Below, in pieces: positions 1 to 7,655 of a stretch of 64,000 nt of DNA. Position numbers and translations under genes: made by a program. Below the pieces are notes generated by a model, which worked only from the letters and a program-made list of their open reading frames with translations, was not told where the DNA came from and searched no databases. Source of the stretch: JAHFPN01 sp963765745 (GTDB lineage Bacteria; Pseudomonadota; Alphaproteobacteria; Rhizobiales; Xanthobacteraceae); assembly GCA_963765745.1 (NCBI GenBank), contig CAVXXM010000003.1, positions 868,001-932,000 of the forward strand. The letters run 5' to 3'. The stretch's first letter is position 1. Each line of letters starts with the position of its first letter.

Positions 1-1197
1 CCGGCGCGCGACAGCTATCTCAATGTCCCCTCGCTTCTTGCCGCTTGCGAGATCACCGGCTCCGACGCGGTGCATCCGGGCTACGGGTTCCTGTCCGAGA
101 ACGCGCGCTTCGCCGAAATCCTCGCCTCGCATGGCATAGGCTTCATCGGCCCCTCGCCCGCCCATATCCGGCTGATGGGCGACAAGATCGAAGCCAAGCG
201 CACCGCCAAGCGGCTCGGCATCCCGGTGGTGCCCGGCTCGGACGGCGGCATCACCAACGACGCCGCGGCCCGGACAGTCGCCGCCGAGATCGGTTTCCCG
301 CTCTTGGTCAAGGCGGCAGCCGGCGGCGGCGGGCGCGGCATGAAGGTCGCGCGCGATGCGAGCGAGCTCGAGCCGGCGCTGGCCACGGCGCGCGCCGAAG
401 CCAAGGCCGCGTTCGGCGACGACGCGGTATATCTCGAAAAATTTCTCGCCCATCCGCGCCATATCGAAATCCAGGTGCTCGGCGACGGCCAGGGCAACGC
501 CATCCATCTCGGCGAGCGCGACTGCTCGCTGCAGCGGCGGCACCAGAAGGTGATGGAGGAAAGCCCCTCGCCCGCGCTCAACGCCGATGCGCGCGCCAGG
601 ATCGGCGAGACCGTGGCGAGCGCCATGCGCGAGCTGAAGTATCTCAGCGCCGGCACGGTCGAGTTTCTGTACGAGAACGGCGAGTTCTATTTCATCGAAA
701 TGAACACACGCATCCAGGTCGAGCATCCGGTGACCGAGATGATCACCGGCATCGACCTCGTCATCGAGCAGATCCGGCTCGCGGGTGGCGCCCCGCTCGC
801 GCTCAAGCAGAGCGACATCGTGTTCGACGGCCATGCCATCGAATGCCGGGTGAACGCGGAAAACCCGGCGACCTTCGTGCCTTCGCCCGGCCTCATCAGT
901 TCGTATCACCCGCCGGGCGGGCTCGGCGTGCGCGTCGATTCAGCGGTCTACCAGGGCTACGCGATCTCGCCCTATTACGACTCGCTCGTCGGCAAGCTGA
1001 TCGTGCACGGCAAGACGCGGAACGAATGCATGGCCCGCCTCAAACGCGCGCTCGACGAATACGTGGTGGAAGGGATCGAGACCACGCTGCCGCTGTTCCG
1101 CGCGCTGGTGCGCAACCCCGACATCATCGACGGCCGCTACGACATCCATTGGCTGGAGCGTTTCCTCGCCAACGGAGGCATGGAAAGTCGGCGCTAG
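1..1197 (+). CDS. accC: acetyl-CoA carboxylase biotin carboxylase subunit (5' partial)
   Basis: Biotin carboxylase carboxylates the biotin of AccB using ATP and bicarbonate, the first half of the acetyl-CoA carboxylase reaction that starts fatty-acid synthesis. The reading frame is open from base 1; roughly 50 N-terminal residues lie outside the window. Seen are HPGYGFLSENA, the ATP-grasp glycine loop (KAAAGGGGRGMKV), the ERDCSLQRRHQKV segment and the metal-binding EMNTRIQVEHPVTE motif, followed by the C-terminal biotin carboxylase domain. The frame ends in TAG at 1195-1197. In Hyphomicrobiales accB normally lies just upstream and aat downstream, which fits here. Family assignment is very secure. 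Confidence 0.97.
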   Translation, partial: PARDSYLNVPSLLAACEITGSDAVHPGYGFLSENARFAEILASHGIGFIGPSPAHIRLMGDKIEAKRTAKRLGIPVVPGSDGGITNDAAARTVAAEIGFPLLVKAAAGGGGRGMKVARDASELEPALATARAEAKAAFGDDAVYLEKFLAHPRHIEIQVLGDGQGNAIHLGERDCSLQRRHQKVMEESPSPALNADARARIGETVASAMRELKYLSAGTVEFLYENGEFYFIEMNTRIQVEHPVTEMITGIDLVIEQIRLAGGAPLALKQSDIVFDGHAIECRVNAENPATFVPSPGLISSYHPPGGLGVRVDSAVYQGYAISPYYDSLVGKLIVHGKTRNECMARLKRALDEYVVEGIETTLPLFRALVRNPDIIDGRYDIHWLERFLANGGMESRR

Positions 1198-1216
1198 CCT
1201 TCCTGGCCGGCCGCGA

Positions 1217-1408
1217 TCATCGCATTCGTTGGTACGCACGCTGGTGCGCCGCCAATCCCTTTTTGACAGGCGGGATTGTATCCAGCGGCGCGCGCGATCG
1301 AGCGCGCGGCGGTTCGCGCGATGGAAGGCTGGGCGGTCCGTCACTCAACAAGGGAATGAAGACCAGACACAAGGCCAACAGAATGGGGACGATATCGATC
1401 AGAGTCAT
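1217..1408 (-). CDS. small single-pass membrane protein, unknown function
   Basis: A 63-residue reading frame starting at the ATG at 1408, chosen because AGGAGG lies five bases upstream on the minus strand; the longer frame to 1447 has no such site. Residues 3-20 (IDIVPILLALCLVFIPLL) form one membrane helix; the rest is basic and Pro/Arg rich. No family is recognised. It lies between accC and aat on the opposite strand. The ribosome site supports translation, but conservation cannot be judged from this window. Confidence 0.5.
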   Translation of the reverse strand: MTLIDIVPILLALCLVFIPLLSDGPPSLPSREPPRARSRAPLDTIPPVKKGLAAHQRAYQRMR

Positions 1409-1548
1409 ATGCCCCTCCTGTGTTTCAGCGGGGCGAGCACCGTTCACAACATGAAACGAGGCTCTTAGACTAAAGTATAATGCACCTTACTAAATAGGAC
1501 GTAAAGGCCCGAAGGGGATAAAAGCACGTAAAATCAGCTTCTGAAGCC

Positions 1549-2226
1549 ATGACCCGCCGCGACGACGCCAGAATCGAGATCACGCCTGAAGTGCTGCTCA
1601 AGGCCTATGCCTGCGGCATCTTCCCGATGGCGGAGAGCGCCGACGACCCGGGCCTCTATTGGGTCGAGCCGGAGTTGCGCGGGGTCTTCCCGCTCGACGC
1701 TTTCCACGTGCCGCGGCGGCTGGCGCGCACCGTGCGCGCGGACCGGTTCGAGATCCGCATCGACCACGATTTCGACGCGGTGATCGATGCCTGCGCCGCG
1801 GCGGCGCCGGGCCGCGGCAACACCTGGATCAACCGCCGCATCCGGCGGCTCTATGGCGAGCTGTTTCGCCGGGGCCATTGCCATACGATCGAGGCTTGGC
1901 GCGACGGCCGGCTGGTAGGCGGGCTCTATGGCGTGCGCCTCAAGCGCGCGTTCTTCGGCGAGAGCATGTTCCACCGCGAGCGCGATGCTTCCAAGGTCTG
2001 CCTCGTGCACCTGGCGGCGCGGCTGAAGGCCGGCGGCTTCCGGCTGCTGGATGCGCAATTCTCCACCGAACACTTGGCCCAGTTCGGCGCGGTCGAACTT
2101 TCGCGGGTGGACTACCAGCGCGCACTCAGCGACGCGCTCGAAGGAGAAGCGGATTTCTATCTTTGGGGTACGGCCGCGCCGATCACCGGCGGCGTCGTCT
2201 TGCAGTCGATCAGCCACACGTCATAG
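1549..2226 (+). CDS. aat: leucyl/phenylalanyl-tRNA--protein transferase
   Basis: Aat moves Leu or Phe from a charged tRNA to the N-terminal Arg or Lys of a protein, making it an N-degron substrate for ClpS/ClpAP. The 225-residue product is of normal length and shows the family start (ITPEVLLKAYACGIFPMAE, then LYWVEPELRGVFPLD), GNTWINRRIRRLY, the FFGESMFH segment and a C-terminal LDAQF..EHL..FGA block. The clpS gene that reads these degrons is also in this window (14.6 kb). Its 3' end overlaps the convergent DUF2155 gene by 70 bases. Confidence 0.97.
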   Translation: MTRRDDARIEITPEVLLKAYACGIFPMAESADDPGLYWVEPELRGVFPLDAFHVPRRLARTVRADRFEIRIDHDFDAVIDACAAAAPGRGNTWINRRIRRLYGELFRRGHCHTIEAWRDGRLVGGLYGVRLKRAFFGESMFHRERDASKVCLVHLAARLKAGGFRLLDAQFSTEHLAQFGAVELSRVDYQRALSDALEGEADFYLWGTAAPITGGVVLQSISHTS

Positions 2227-2840
2227 ATCGAGTGCTCGACCGCGCTCAGGCCCGGCGAGGTCGCGAACATCCAGCCGGTGAAGACGCGGCGGATTTTCGC
2301 TTCCAACGTGATCTCGTCGACCTCCACGAACGCGGTCGTGTTCTGCAACTCGGTGGCCGGCCGCGTGTAGCAGACGCGCGGCGTCACCTGCAGCGCGCCG
2401 TATTGGACGGTCTCGTTGATGGCGACGTCGAAGGTGAGAATACGGCCGGTGATCTTGTCGAGGCCGGAAAACGTCACGGTCGGATTGGCGATCTTCTGTT
2501 CGGGCGGCTGCACCACAGTCTCGTCGGCGAGCGTAGGCGCCGCGGGAGCCGGCGTTCGCTGACCTGGCGGCGCGCCCTTGGTTGCGCGCGGAAGCGGCGG
2601 AGCCGCGATCGAGGGGACACCGGGCGTCGGATTCAAGAGTTCCGAGCCGGGCGGCGGCGGCAGGGGTTGCTGCTGGACCGCAGCCGGGCGCGAACCGGGG
2701 GGCGCCATGATCGCATCGCCATCGCGCGGGATTCCTTGCAGCACGTCGCGCGGCGGGCGCGGCTGTTGCTGCGCAAGCGCGGGCAACGCTGCCAGCGCGG
2801 CAATCGATAGAATAAGCGCGAGTTTACGTCTCGGATACAT
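2157..2840 (-). CDS. DUF2155 domain-containing exported protein
   Basis: A 227-residue protein with a signal peptide (LALILSIAALAALPALAQ), a long Pro-rich low-complexity region (about residues 25-115) and a C-terminal DUF2155 domain with the typical SGLDKITGRI..F, VCYTRP and VFTGWMFATSPGLSAVEHSIYDVWLIDC stretches (broken here by reading; two conserved Cys). Its function is unknown; in alphaproteobacteria it sits beside aat and the NDUFA12 gene, as here. Periplasmic location is inferred from the signal. The gene converges on aat with a 70-base overlap, so one of the two stops must be read through by mRNA of the other. Confidence 0.9.
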   Translation of the reverse strand: MYPRRKLALILSIAALAALPALAQQQPRPPRDVLQGIPRDGDAIMAPPGSRPAAVQQQPLPPPPGSELLNPTPGVPSIAAPPLPRATKGAPPGQRTPAPAAPTLADETVVQPPEQKIANPTVTFSGLDKITGRILTFDVAINETVQYGALQVTPRVCYTRPATELQNTTAFVEVDEITLEAKIRRVFTGWMFATSPGLSAVEHSIYDVWLIDCKTTPPVIGAAVPQR

Positions 2841-2932
2841 CGGGCGCGCGATTCACCGCTTACGCCAGCGGTTCGGGCTCGTTAACACGCCGAATAAGGC
2901 GGCGGAAGGGCGCACCATCGCCAGCTGCCGCA

Positions 2933-3700
2933 TCAGCCCACGCGCGTGGCGCGCACGCGCAGCCGCACGTAATCGGCGGTCCAGTTGCCGGCGCGGTCGC
3001 GCAGCGCGGGTGCCAGCAGGTCCTCGAGTTCGGCGATCACTTCGTTCCGTTCGGTCTCCGGCATCGCTTCGAAATAGGGCTTGCGGAACGTGAGCAGCCA
3101 GCCGCGCAGCCCGGTCGGCAAGGGCGTGGGCCGCGGCGCGAGCAGGATGCGCTCGACCATGAGCCCGTGTCGTTCCAGCAGCGCGCCGTATTCGCCGGGC
3201 GTCGGATAGAACCAGCCGGCGGCGAGCGCGGTATCGAGACCGCGGCGCTCGGCCACCGCGCGCAACGCGGTGACGAACGCGGCGATGTTGCCGTGGCCGC
3301 CGAACTCCGCGACGAAGCGCCCTCCCCGTTTGAGCGCCTTGGCGATCCCCTTCACCACGTCCTCGGCGCGCGGCATCCAGTGCAGCGCGGCGTTGGAGAA
3401 CACGGCGTCGAATTCCGCGTCGAACTGCAAGTCCTGTCCGTCCATTCGGCGCACATCGAGGTCCCGCTCAAGGGCTACCGCAAGCAGCGAGTCGCTCGTA
3501 TCGACACCGACGACTTCGGCGCCGGCATCGACCAGCTTCTGTGTCAGCGCCCCGTCGCCACAGCCGACATCGAGGATGCGGTCGCCGGGCTTGGGATCGA
3601 GCCAGGACAGGATCTCGGCGCCGAGATCGGAGACGAAGCGCGCGTTTTTGTCATAAGCGGCTGCATCCCAGCTATGAACCGCTCCCGCGCCCGAATTCAT
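2933..3700 (-). CDS. class I SAM-dependent methyltransferase (trans-aconitate methyltransferase-like)
   Basis: A 255-residue cytosolic methyltransferase. Motif I is ILDVGCGDGALTQKL near residue 42, followed by VVGVDTSDSLL (SAM ribose acidic loop), an MDGQDL segment and FDAVFSNAALHWM, which resembles the trans-aconitate 2-methyltransferase group. The C-terminal half (GWFYPTPGEYGALLERHGL) is also typical of that group. The substrate cannot be told from sequence. It is transcribed toward DUF2155 with 92 bases between them. ATG 3700 is the only good start. Confidence 0.85.
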   Translation of the reverse strand: MNSGAGAVHSWDAAAYDKNARFVSDLGAEILSWLDPKPGDRILDVGCGDGALTQKLVDAGAEVVGVDTSDSLLAVALERDLDVRRMDGQDLQFDAEFDAVFSNAALHWMPRAEDVVKGIAKALKRGGRFVAEFGGHGNIAAFVTALRAVAERRGLDTALAAGWFYPTPGEYGALLERHGLMVERILLAPRPTPLPTGLRGWLLTFRKPYFEAMPETERNEVIAELEDLLAPALRDRAGNWTADYVRLRVRATRVG

Positions 3701-3853
3701 CGTCTTTCCCCTGAAACCGGCCCAGGCGCCCTTCGCGCCGGGTCATATCGCACGGCGCGGACGCGCTCAATGCCAGCGATATCAATCATTTGGCCGAGAA
3801 ACCAAATCTTGCCGCAAGCGCCTATTAGCGGCATGGGTTCAGGAATGACAACA

Positions 3854-4580
3854 ATGTCGCACCGATTCATGACACGCAGGCGTTTTCTCGCGGCCGCGGG
3901 CTCGGCGCTCGCCGCCCCCGCCGCGTTCGCGCAGCCGATGCCGGTTGAGCAGATGCCGTTGCGGCCTCCTGCACCCCTTGGCGAGCCGCGCAATATCGAG
4001 CCGCTTTCCCCGCCAACCCGCGGCCCAGCCGCGGCAGAGCGAGCAGGTTAATCCGGAGGATTGGTTCACCGACGCGGTGCCCGACGGCCCGCATCAGATA
4101 CGCAAGGTCAACCTCGAATTGCTGGACCCGGAATTCCGCCGCCAGCTGGTTCCCTATCGCACGTCGGAGCAGCCCGGCACACTCGTGGTCGATCCGCAAA
4201 ATCACTTCCTCTACTCGGTGCGCGAGCGCGCGGAGGCGATCCGCTATGGCGTCGGCGTCGGGCGCGAAGGCTTCGGCTGGCGCGGCCAGGCGACCGTCGG
4301 TCGCAAAGCCGAATGGCCCGACTGGCATCCGCCGAGAGAAATGCGGCTGCGGCAGCCCGAGCTTCCCGAGAAGATGCTGGGTGGCCCGGAAAATCCGCTC
4401 GGCGCGCGGGCGCTCTATCTGTTCGAAGGCAATCGCGACACGCTCTACCGCATCCACGGCACCGCCGAGCCCTGGACGATCGGCACCAATGTATCGAGCG
4501 GCTGCGTGCGCTTGTTGAACGAAGAAGTGGCGGATCTCTATCTGCGTACGCCGATCGGCACACGAGTAGTGGTGCTCTGA
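3854..4580 (+). CDS. L,D-transpeptidase (YkuD) with Tat signal; one frame break
   Basis: The N-terminus has a twin-arginine signal (MTRRRFLAAAGSALAAPAAF ending AFAQ) read from ATG 3854; ATG 3845 is an alternative. The catalytic domain lies in the next frame and carries the YkuD motif: RIHGT, then SSGCVRLLNEEV, with the nucleophile Cys near the C-terminus. Such enzymes make 3-3 crosslinks in peptidoglycan or attach proteins to it in the periplasm. The signal frame runs to 4051 and the enzyme frame is open from 3945; one extra base somewhere between about 3990 and 4045 (for example in the run at 4006-4012) joins them. Probably a sequencing indel; otherwise the gene is dead. Confidence 0.85.
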
Positions 4581-4586
4581 TCGCGG

Positions 4587-5795
4587 CTAGCTGCGATCAA
4601 CGGGCACGCGCGGCAGGACCACGGCCATCCCGATCAGCGCAAGTACGGTGAAGCCGGCGCCGGCGAGAAACGTCGCCGCCGGCCCGAAAGAGTCCCACAG
4701 CGCGCCGGCTACGACGCTGGCGATCAGCATCGCGATCCCGCCGGTGAAGTAGAAAATGCCGAAGGCGCTGCCGCGCAAATTCGCGGGCGCCGTGTCCGCG
4801 ATCAATGCCGCGAGCACCCCCTGTGTCAGCGCCATGTGCAGGCCCCAGAACACGACACCGACGAGCACGACCGTAACGCCCCCGGCGAAGGCGAGGATCA
4901 GATCGGCGACGATCAGCATCGCCACACCCACGATCAGGATGCCACGCCGCCCCAGGCGGTCGGATGCCGCGCCAGCCGGATAAGCGGCTAGCGCATAGGC
5001 GATATTCATCACCACCATCACCGCCGGGATGAACGCGATCGACAGCCCTACGTTCTGCGCCCGCAACACGAGGAACGCTTCGCTGAAGCGTGCGAGCGTG
5101 AGCACGAAAGCGACCGCAACCACGATCCAGAATACCGAAGGGAGCCGCTTGAGGTCGGAGAGCTGCCATCGCGGCGGCGCCTTACCTTCTTGCACCGGCC
5201 GCGCGGGCTCCTTGACCGCCCAAGCGATCAGCGCGAACGAGGAGAAGGCCGGAATCACCGCGATCCAGAATACGAAAGTGATGCTTGAGGTAGCGAACAA
5301 CAAAAGGCCAATCGCCAAGAGCGGCCCGAGAAACGCACCGATGGTGTCGAGCGCCTGGCGCAGGCCGTAGCTCGCGCCGTGCAGATGCGCGGGCGTCAGA
5401 TCTGCAATCAACGCGTCGCGCGGGGCGCCGCGGATGCCCTTGCCGATCCGGTCGACGAAGCGCGCGCTCACGATCCAGCCAAGATCGGGCGCGAGCGGAA
5501 AGACGGGCTTGGTGAAGGCCGCCAGGCCATAGCCGATGACGGCAAGCAGCTTCCTGCGGCCGAGCCAGTCGCTGAGCGCGCCGGAAAAGATCTTCACGAT
5601 CATCGCGGTCGCTTCGGCGATGCCCTCGATCACGCCGACCGTGAGCATCGAAGCGCCGAGTACAGTCACGAGATAGATCGGAAAGAGCGCATGGATCATC
5701 TCCGAGGAGATATCCATCAGCATGCTGACGAAGCCGAGCACCCAGACGCCGGAGGGAACTTCCTTGAGGCGCGCGAACACCGAGAACATCGACAC
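4587..5795 (-). CDS. MFS transporter
   Basis: A 402-residue carrier with about 12 hydrophobic segments. It begins EVPSGVWVLGFVSMLMDISS and shows the major facilitator loop signature in the first half (GALSDWLGRRKLL) and its repeat in the second (GAASDRLGRRGIL). Substrate unknown; the GLR/AL pattern resembles drug-efflux or YxlH-like members. It converges on the L,D-transpeptidase gene with six bases between. A 28-base piece of its 5' coding sequence is duplicated exactly at 6112-6139. Confidence 0.9.
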   Translation of the reverse strand: MSMFSVFARLKEVPSGVWVLGFVSMLMDISSEMIHALFPIYLVTVLGASMLTVGVIEGIAEATAMIVKIFSGALSDWLGRRKLLAVIGYGLAAFTKPVFPLAPDLGWIVSARFVDRIGKGIRGAPRDALIADLTPAHLHGASYGLRQALDTIGAFLGPLLAIGLLLFATSSITFVFWIAVIPAFSSFALIAWAVKEPARPVQEGKAPPRWQLSDLKRLPSVFWIVVAVAFVLTLARFSEAFLVLRAQNVGLSIAFIPAVMVVMNIAYALAAYPAGAASDRLGRRGILIVGVAMLIVADLILAFAGGVTVVLVGVVFWGLHMALTQGVLAALIADTAPANLRGSAFGIFYFTGGIAMLIASVVAGALWDSFGPAATFLAGAGFTVLALIGMAVVLPRVPVDRS

Positions 5796-6159
5796 ACCGC
5801 TCCGGGGCCGTCAGCGGCTTATCCGTGTCCGCCTACGATTCCCGTCCCCAGAATTCGGCCTGCACTCCGCCGCGCAATTCGAACCGGTTCGGGTCGTAGA
5901 AGGATTTCGGTGCCTGATAGAATAGAGGGGACTCCTCCCGATCCGCGGCGCGCGCGCTCGCGAAAAAGGCCGCACAGCAAGACATCCCGGCCGCCGCCAG
6001 GAGGCCGGCGAACAAGAGGCGCGATGGTCGCAACGATACCCCCAGCAGTTAATTGCTCAGTAGACCAGAGTTTCTGGGGTGCCACAACGGCACATTGACA
6101 TGTTCCAGGGGGCTGACGAAGCCGAGCACCCAGACGCCGCAGGGATTGCCTTGCGGCGC
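5724..6159. repeat. direct repeat: MFS 5' fragment duplicated at 5724-5771 and 6112-6159
   Basis: Bases 5724-5751, inside the MFS gene, are identical to 6112-6139 (28 bases), and the next 20 bases remain similar with one gap. On the minus strand the second copy still reads CGVWVLGFVS, the MFS N-terminus, but then runs out of homology. The entry spans both copies and the segment between them, which holds the 5' end of the MFS gene and a truncated secreted-protein remnant. Confidence 0.7.
5833..6033 (-). pseudogene. truncated secreted protein remnant, possibly acyloxyacyl-hydrolase-like
   Basis: A 66-residue frame using TTG as start: signal peptide (residues 1-28, ending ASARAADREE) then FYDPNRFELRGGV, which resembles the mature start of PagL-type acyloxyacyl hydrolases and related outer-membrane barrels in rhizobia. 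It stops at once (AEFWGRES) and no barrel follows in any frame, so the gene is broken. It lies between the two copies of the MFS-derived direct repeat. The family guess is weak; the truncation itself is clear. Confidence 0.4.
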
Positions 6160-6176
6160 CCGCTAGTCACGGGAAC

Positions 6177-6644
6177 CTAGACGAGATCGATTTCGGGTCG
6201 GCAGTCGACCGGGAAATTCACCGAGTTGGAGACAAAGCACAGCCGGTGGGCCTCTTGGTGCAGATCGCCAGCCTTTCGGGCGTCGCCACTCGTGATTCTA
6301 ACCCGCGGCCGCAGCACCACGCGCTCGAAATGCCCGCCGGTCGTTTTGTCCTCGATCATCGTGCCTTCCGCTTCATCCGTGTAATGCACGACAACGATAC
6401 CGTCACGGGCACACAAATGCAGGTACCAGAGCATATGGCACGACGACAACGCGGCGACGAGCAACTCTTCGGGATTGTAGCGCGCAGGGTCGCCGCGGAA
6501 CGCCGGATCGGCCGAGGCGGCAAGCTCCGGTTTCCCGACAAACCCGAGCGAGTGATCGCGCGAATAGGCTCGATAAGAAGTCGTGCCGACGCCGCCGGGC
6601 GCACTCCACACGAGCATCGCGCGATAGAGATGCGGCTTCGTCAT
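6177..6644 (-). CDS. OsmC family protein
   Basis: A 155-residue OsmC/Ohr-fold protein. Members are thiol peroxidases that reduce organic hydroperoxides, though many are uncharacterised. The two conserved cysteines are present: in LVAALSSCHMLWYLHL and in EAHRLCFVSNSVNFPV, together with the NPEELLVAALSSC helix. Start ATG 6644 is seven bases downstream of the NDUFA12 stop, so the two are very likely one transcript. Confidence 0.93.
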   Translation of the reverse strand: MTKPHLYRAMLVWSAPGGVGTTSYRAYSRDHSLGFVGKPELAASADPAFRGDPARYNPEELLVAALSSCHMLWYLHLCARDGIVVVHYTDEAEGTMIEDKTTGGHFERVVLRPRVRITSGDARKAGDLHQEAHRLCFVSNSVNFPVDCRPEIDLV

Positions 6645-6651
6645 CCGCAGA

Positions 6652-7062
6652 TCATTCGCCCGGCTTCCAGGCCTGATAGTCGCCAGTGACGCGCGGGCGC
6701 TTGCCGCGGCCGAGCGTCGAGCCCGGCGGGCGATAGGCGGAGGGCGTACCGGTCATGTTCGGAATGTGCGGCTTTTCCCACGCGCGCGGCGCGTAGGTCT
6801 CGTTCGTGGGCGGCACGTCGACGGTGTGATGCAGCCAGCCGTGCCAGTCGGGCGTCACCTTGGAAGCATCGGCGACGCCGTTATAGATCACCCAGCGCCG
6901 CTCGAAGCCGAGCTTGGGATCGATCGCGCCGCCGCGCGTGCGGAAATAGCGATTGCCGAAGGGATCGTCGCCGACGAACTCGCCCTTGCGCCAGGTCCAG
7001 AACTGGGTGCCGAGCGTAGTGCCGTTCCACCAGGTGAAGAAGCGGAGCAGGAAGTTTTTCAT
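6652..7062 (-). CDS. NADH:ubiquinone oxidoreductase subunit NDUFA12 (B17.2-like)
   Basis: A 136-residue homologue of mitochondrial complex I accessory subunit NDUFA12, found in alphaproteobacterial complex I. Visible family blocks are TLGTQFWTWRKGEFVGDD, GNRYFRTRGG, RRWVIYNG and DWHGWLHHTVD..P, with the Pro/Arg-rich C-terminus. It sits on the cytosolic arm of complex I in the known homologues. It precedes the OsmC gene by seven bases. In this order of bacteria it is usually close to DUF2155 and aat; here the intervening genes are extra. Confidence 0.95.
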   Translation of the reverse strand: MKNFLLRFFTWWNGTTLGTQFWTWRKGEFVGDDPFGNRYFRTRGGAIDPKLGFERRWVIYNGVADASKVTPDWHGWLHHTVDVPPTNETYAPRAWEKPHIPNMTGTPSAYRPPGSTLGRGKRPRVTGDYQAWKPGE

Positions 7063-7324
7063 CGCGCGATCCGGAGAAGCGCGCGGAACTTAGGGATAGG
7101 GCCTGCTTCTGTAAAGCCGAACGCCGGGCGCATTTTTCTTTGGCAGGAATTCTTTTCTAAGTGCGACCGGCACGCGAACGTCTTAGCATTGCGCGCGCAG
7201 CGACCCCTTTACGGCTCGCGCGAATCTCACTCTGATGACGCTCGCGTGAAGATTTTTCGGCGTTCGATTCGCGTGCGAAACGGGAAGCCGGGGGCCGAGG
7301 TTTTCCCCGCTATTCCCGCTAGTT

Positions 7325-7340
7325 ACACCATATTTAGGGG
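7325..7340 (+). promoter_or_regulatory. possible NrdR box upstream of nrdJ
   Basis: ACACCATATTTAGGGG matches the published NrdR consensus ACACWAWATATWGTGT at 12 of 16 positions by eye. NrdR represses ribonucleotide reductase genes. NrdR normally binds tandem boxes about 31 bases apart; no clear second box is seen (a poor half-match is 25 bases away). A TTGACG hexamer at 7366-7371 could be a -35 element. Tentative. Confidence 0.3.
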
Positions 7341-7388
7341 TTGGTAACGGCTCTCATACTAGTGCTTGACGTATGAGCGAGAGTCGTC

Positions 7389-7655
7389 ATAGCGTGAACT
7401 TCCGCTCGATGCGGTGTTTGCTGTGTGCACCGGGCGATCCCAAATGTTCGAGGGTAAGGCTGCGCCTGCGGGAAGACATGCCCCCGGCGAATAGAGTGTC
7501 TGTCACTCTGGTGGCCGGCGAACCTCGGGCGGGGAAACTACGCCGAAACCGCATGCCGATGTGCGGGACGGTTCCAGGGGGTGCTCGGACGGGGAATCCG
7601 GGCCATAAAATGAGGCACCGAGCCGGATATGCTCGGGCCCAGGGGAATGAAAGCA
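7389..7655 (+). promoter_or_regulatory. long structured 5' leader of nrdJ, candidate cis-regulatory RNA
   Basis: The 593 bases between NDUFA12 and nrdJ hold no credible gene. The last 260 fold into several helices: AGAGTG/CACTCT (7493-7498, 7504-7509) inside CCGGC/GCCGG (7484-7488, 7514-7518); CCGCA/TGCGG just downstream; and CCGAGC (7618-7623), which can pair either with GCTCGG at 7583-7588 or with GCTCGG at 7631-7636. The latter hairpin ends five bases before the AGGGG ribosome site at 7641-7645. I do not recognise a cobalamin riboswitch. Upstream part 7063-7380 shows only the NrdR-like box. Confidence 0.4.

Noticed and set aside
1470..1485. TATAAT at 1476-1481 as the aat promoter
   Set aside because: No acceptable -35 element at 16-18 bases; the sequence also gives TATACT on the other strand, so chance is likely.
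4578..4599. Hairpin TGATCGC/GCGATCA between the L,D-transpeptidase and MFS genes
   Set aside because: No T-run on either side, so it was not called a terminator.
7138..7165. Sigma-54 promoter (TTGGCA near 7140)
   Set aside because: The required GC of the -12 element is absent at the right distance.
7395..7655. Cobalamin riboswitch in the nrdJ leader
   Set aside because: No B12 box or GCCACTG core could be found; also, B12 riboswitches normally repress B12-independent reductases, not nrdJ.
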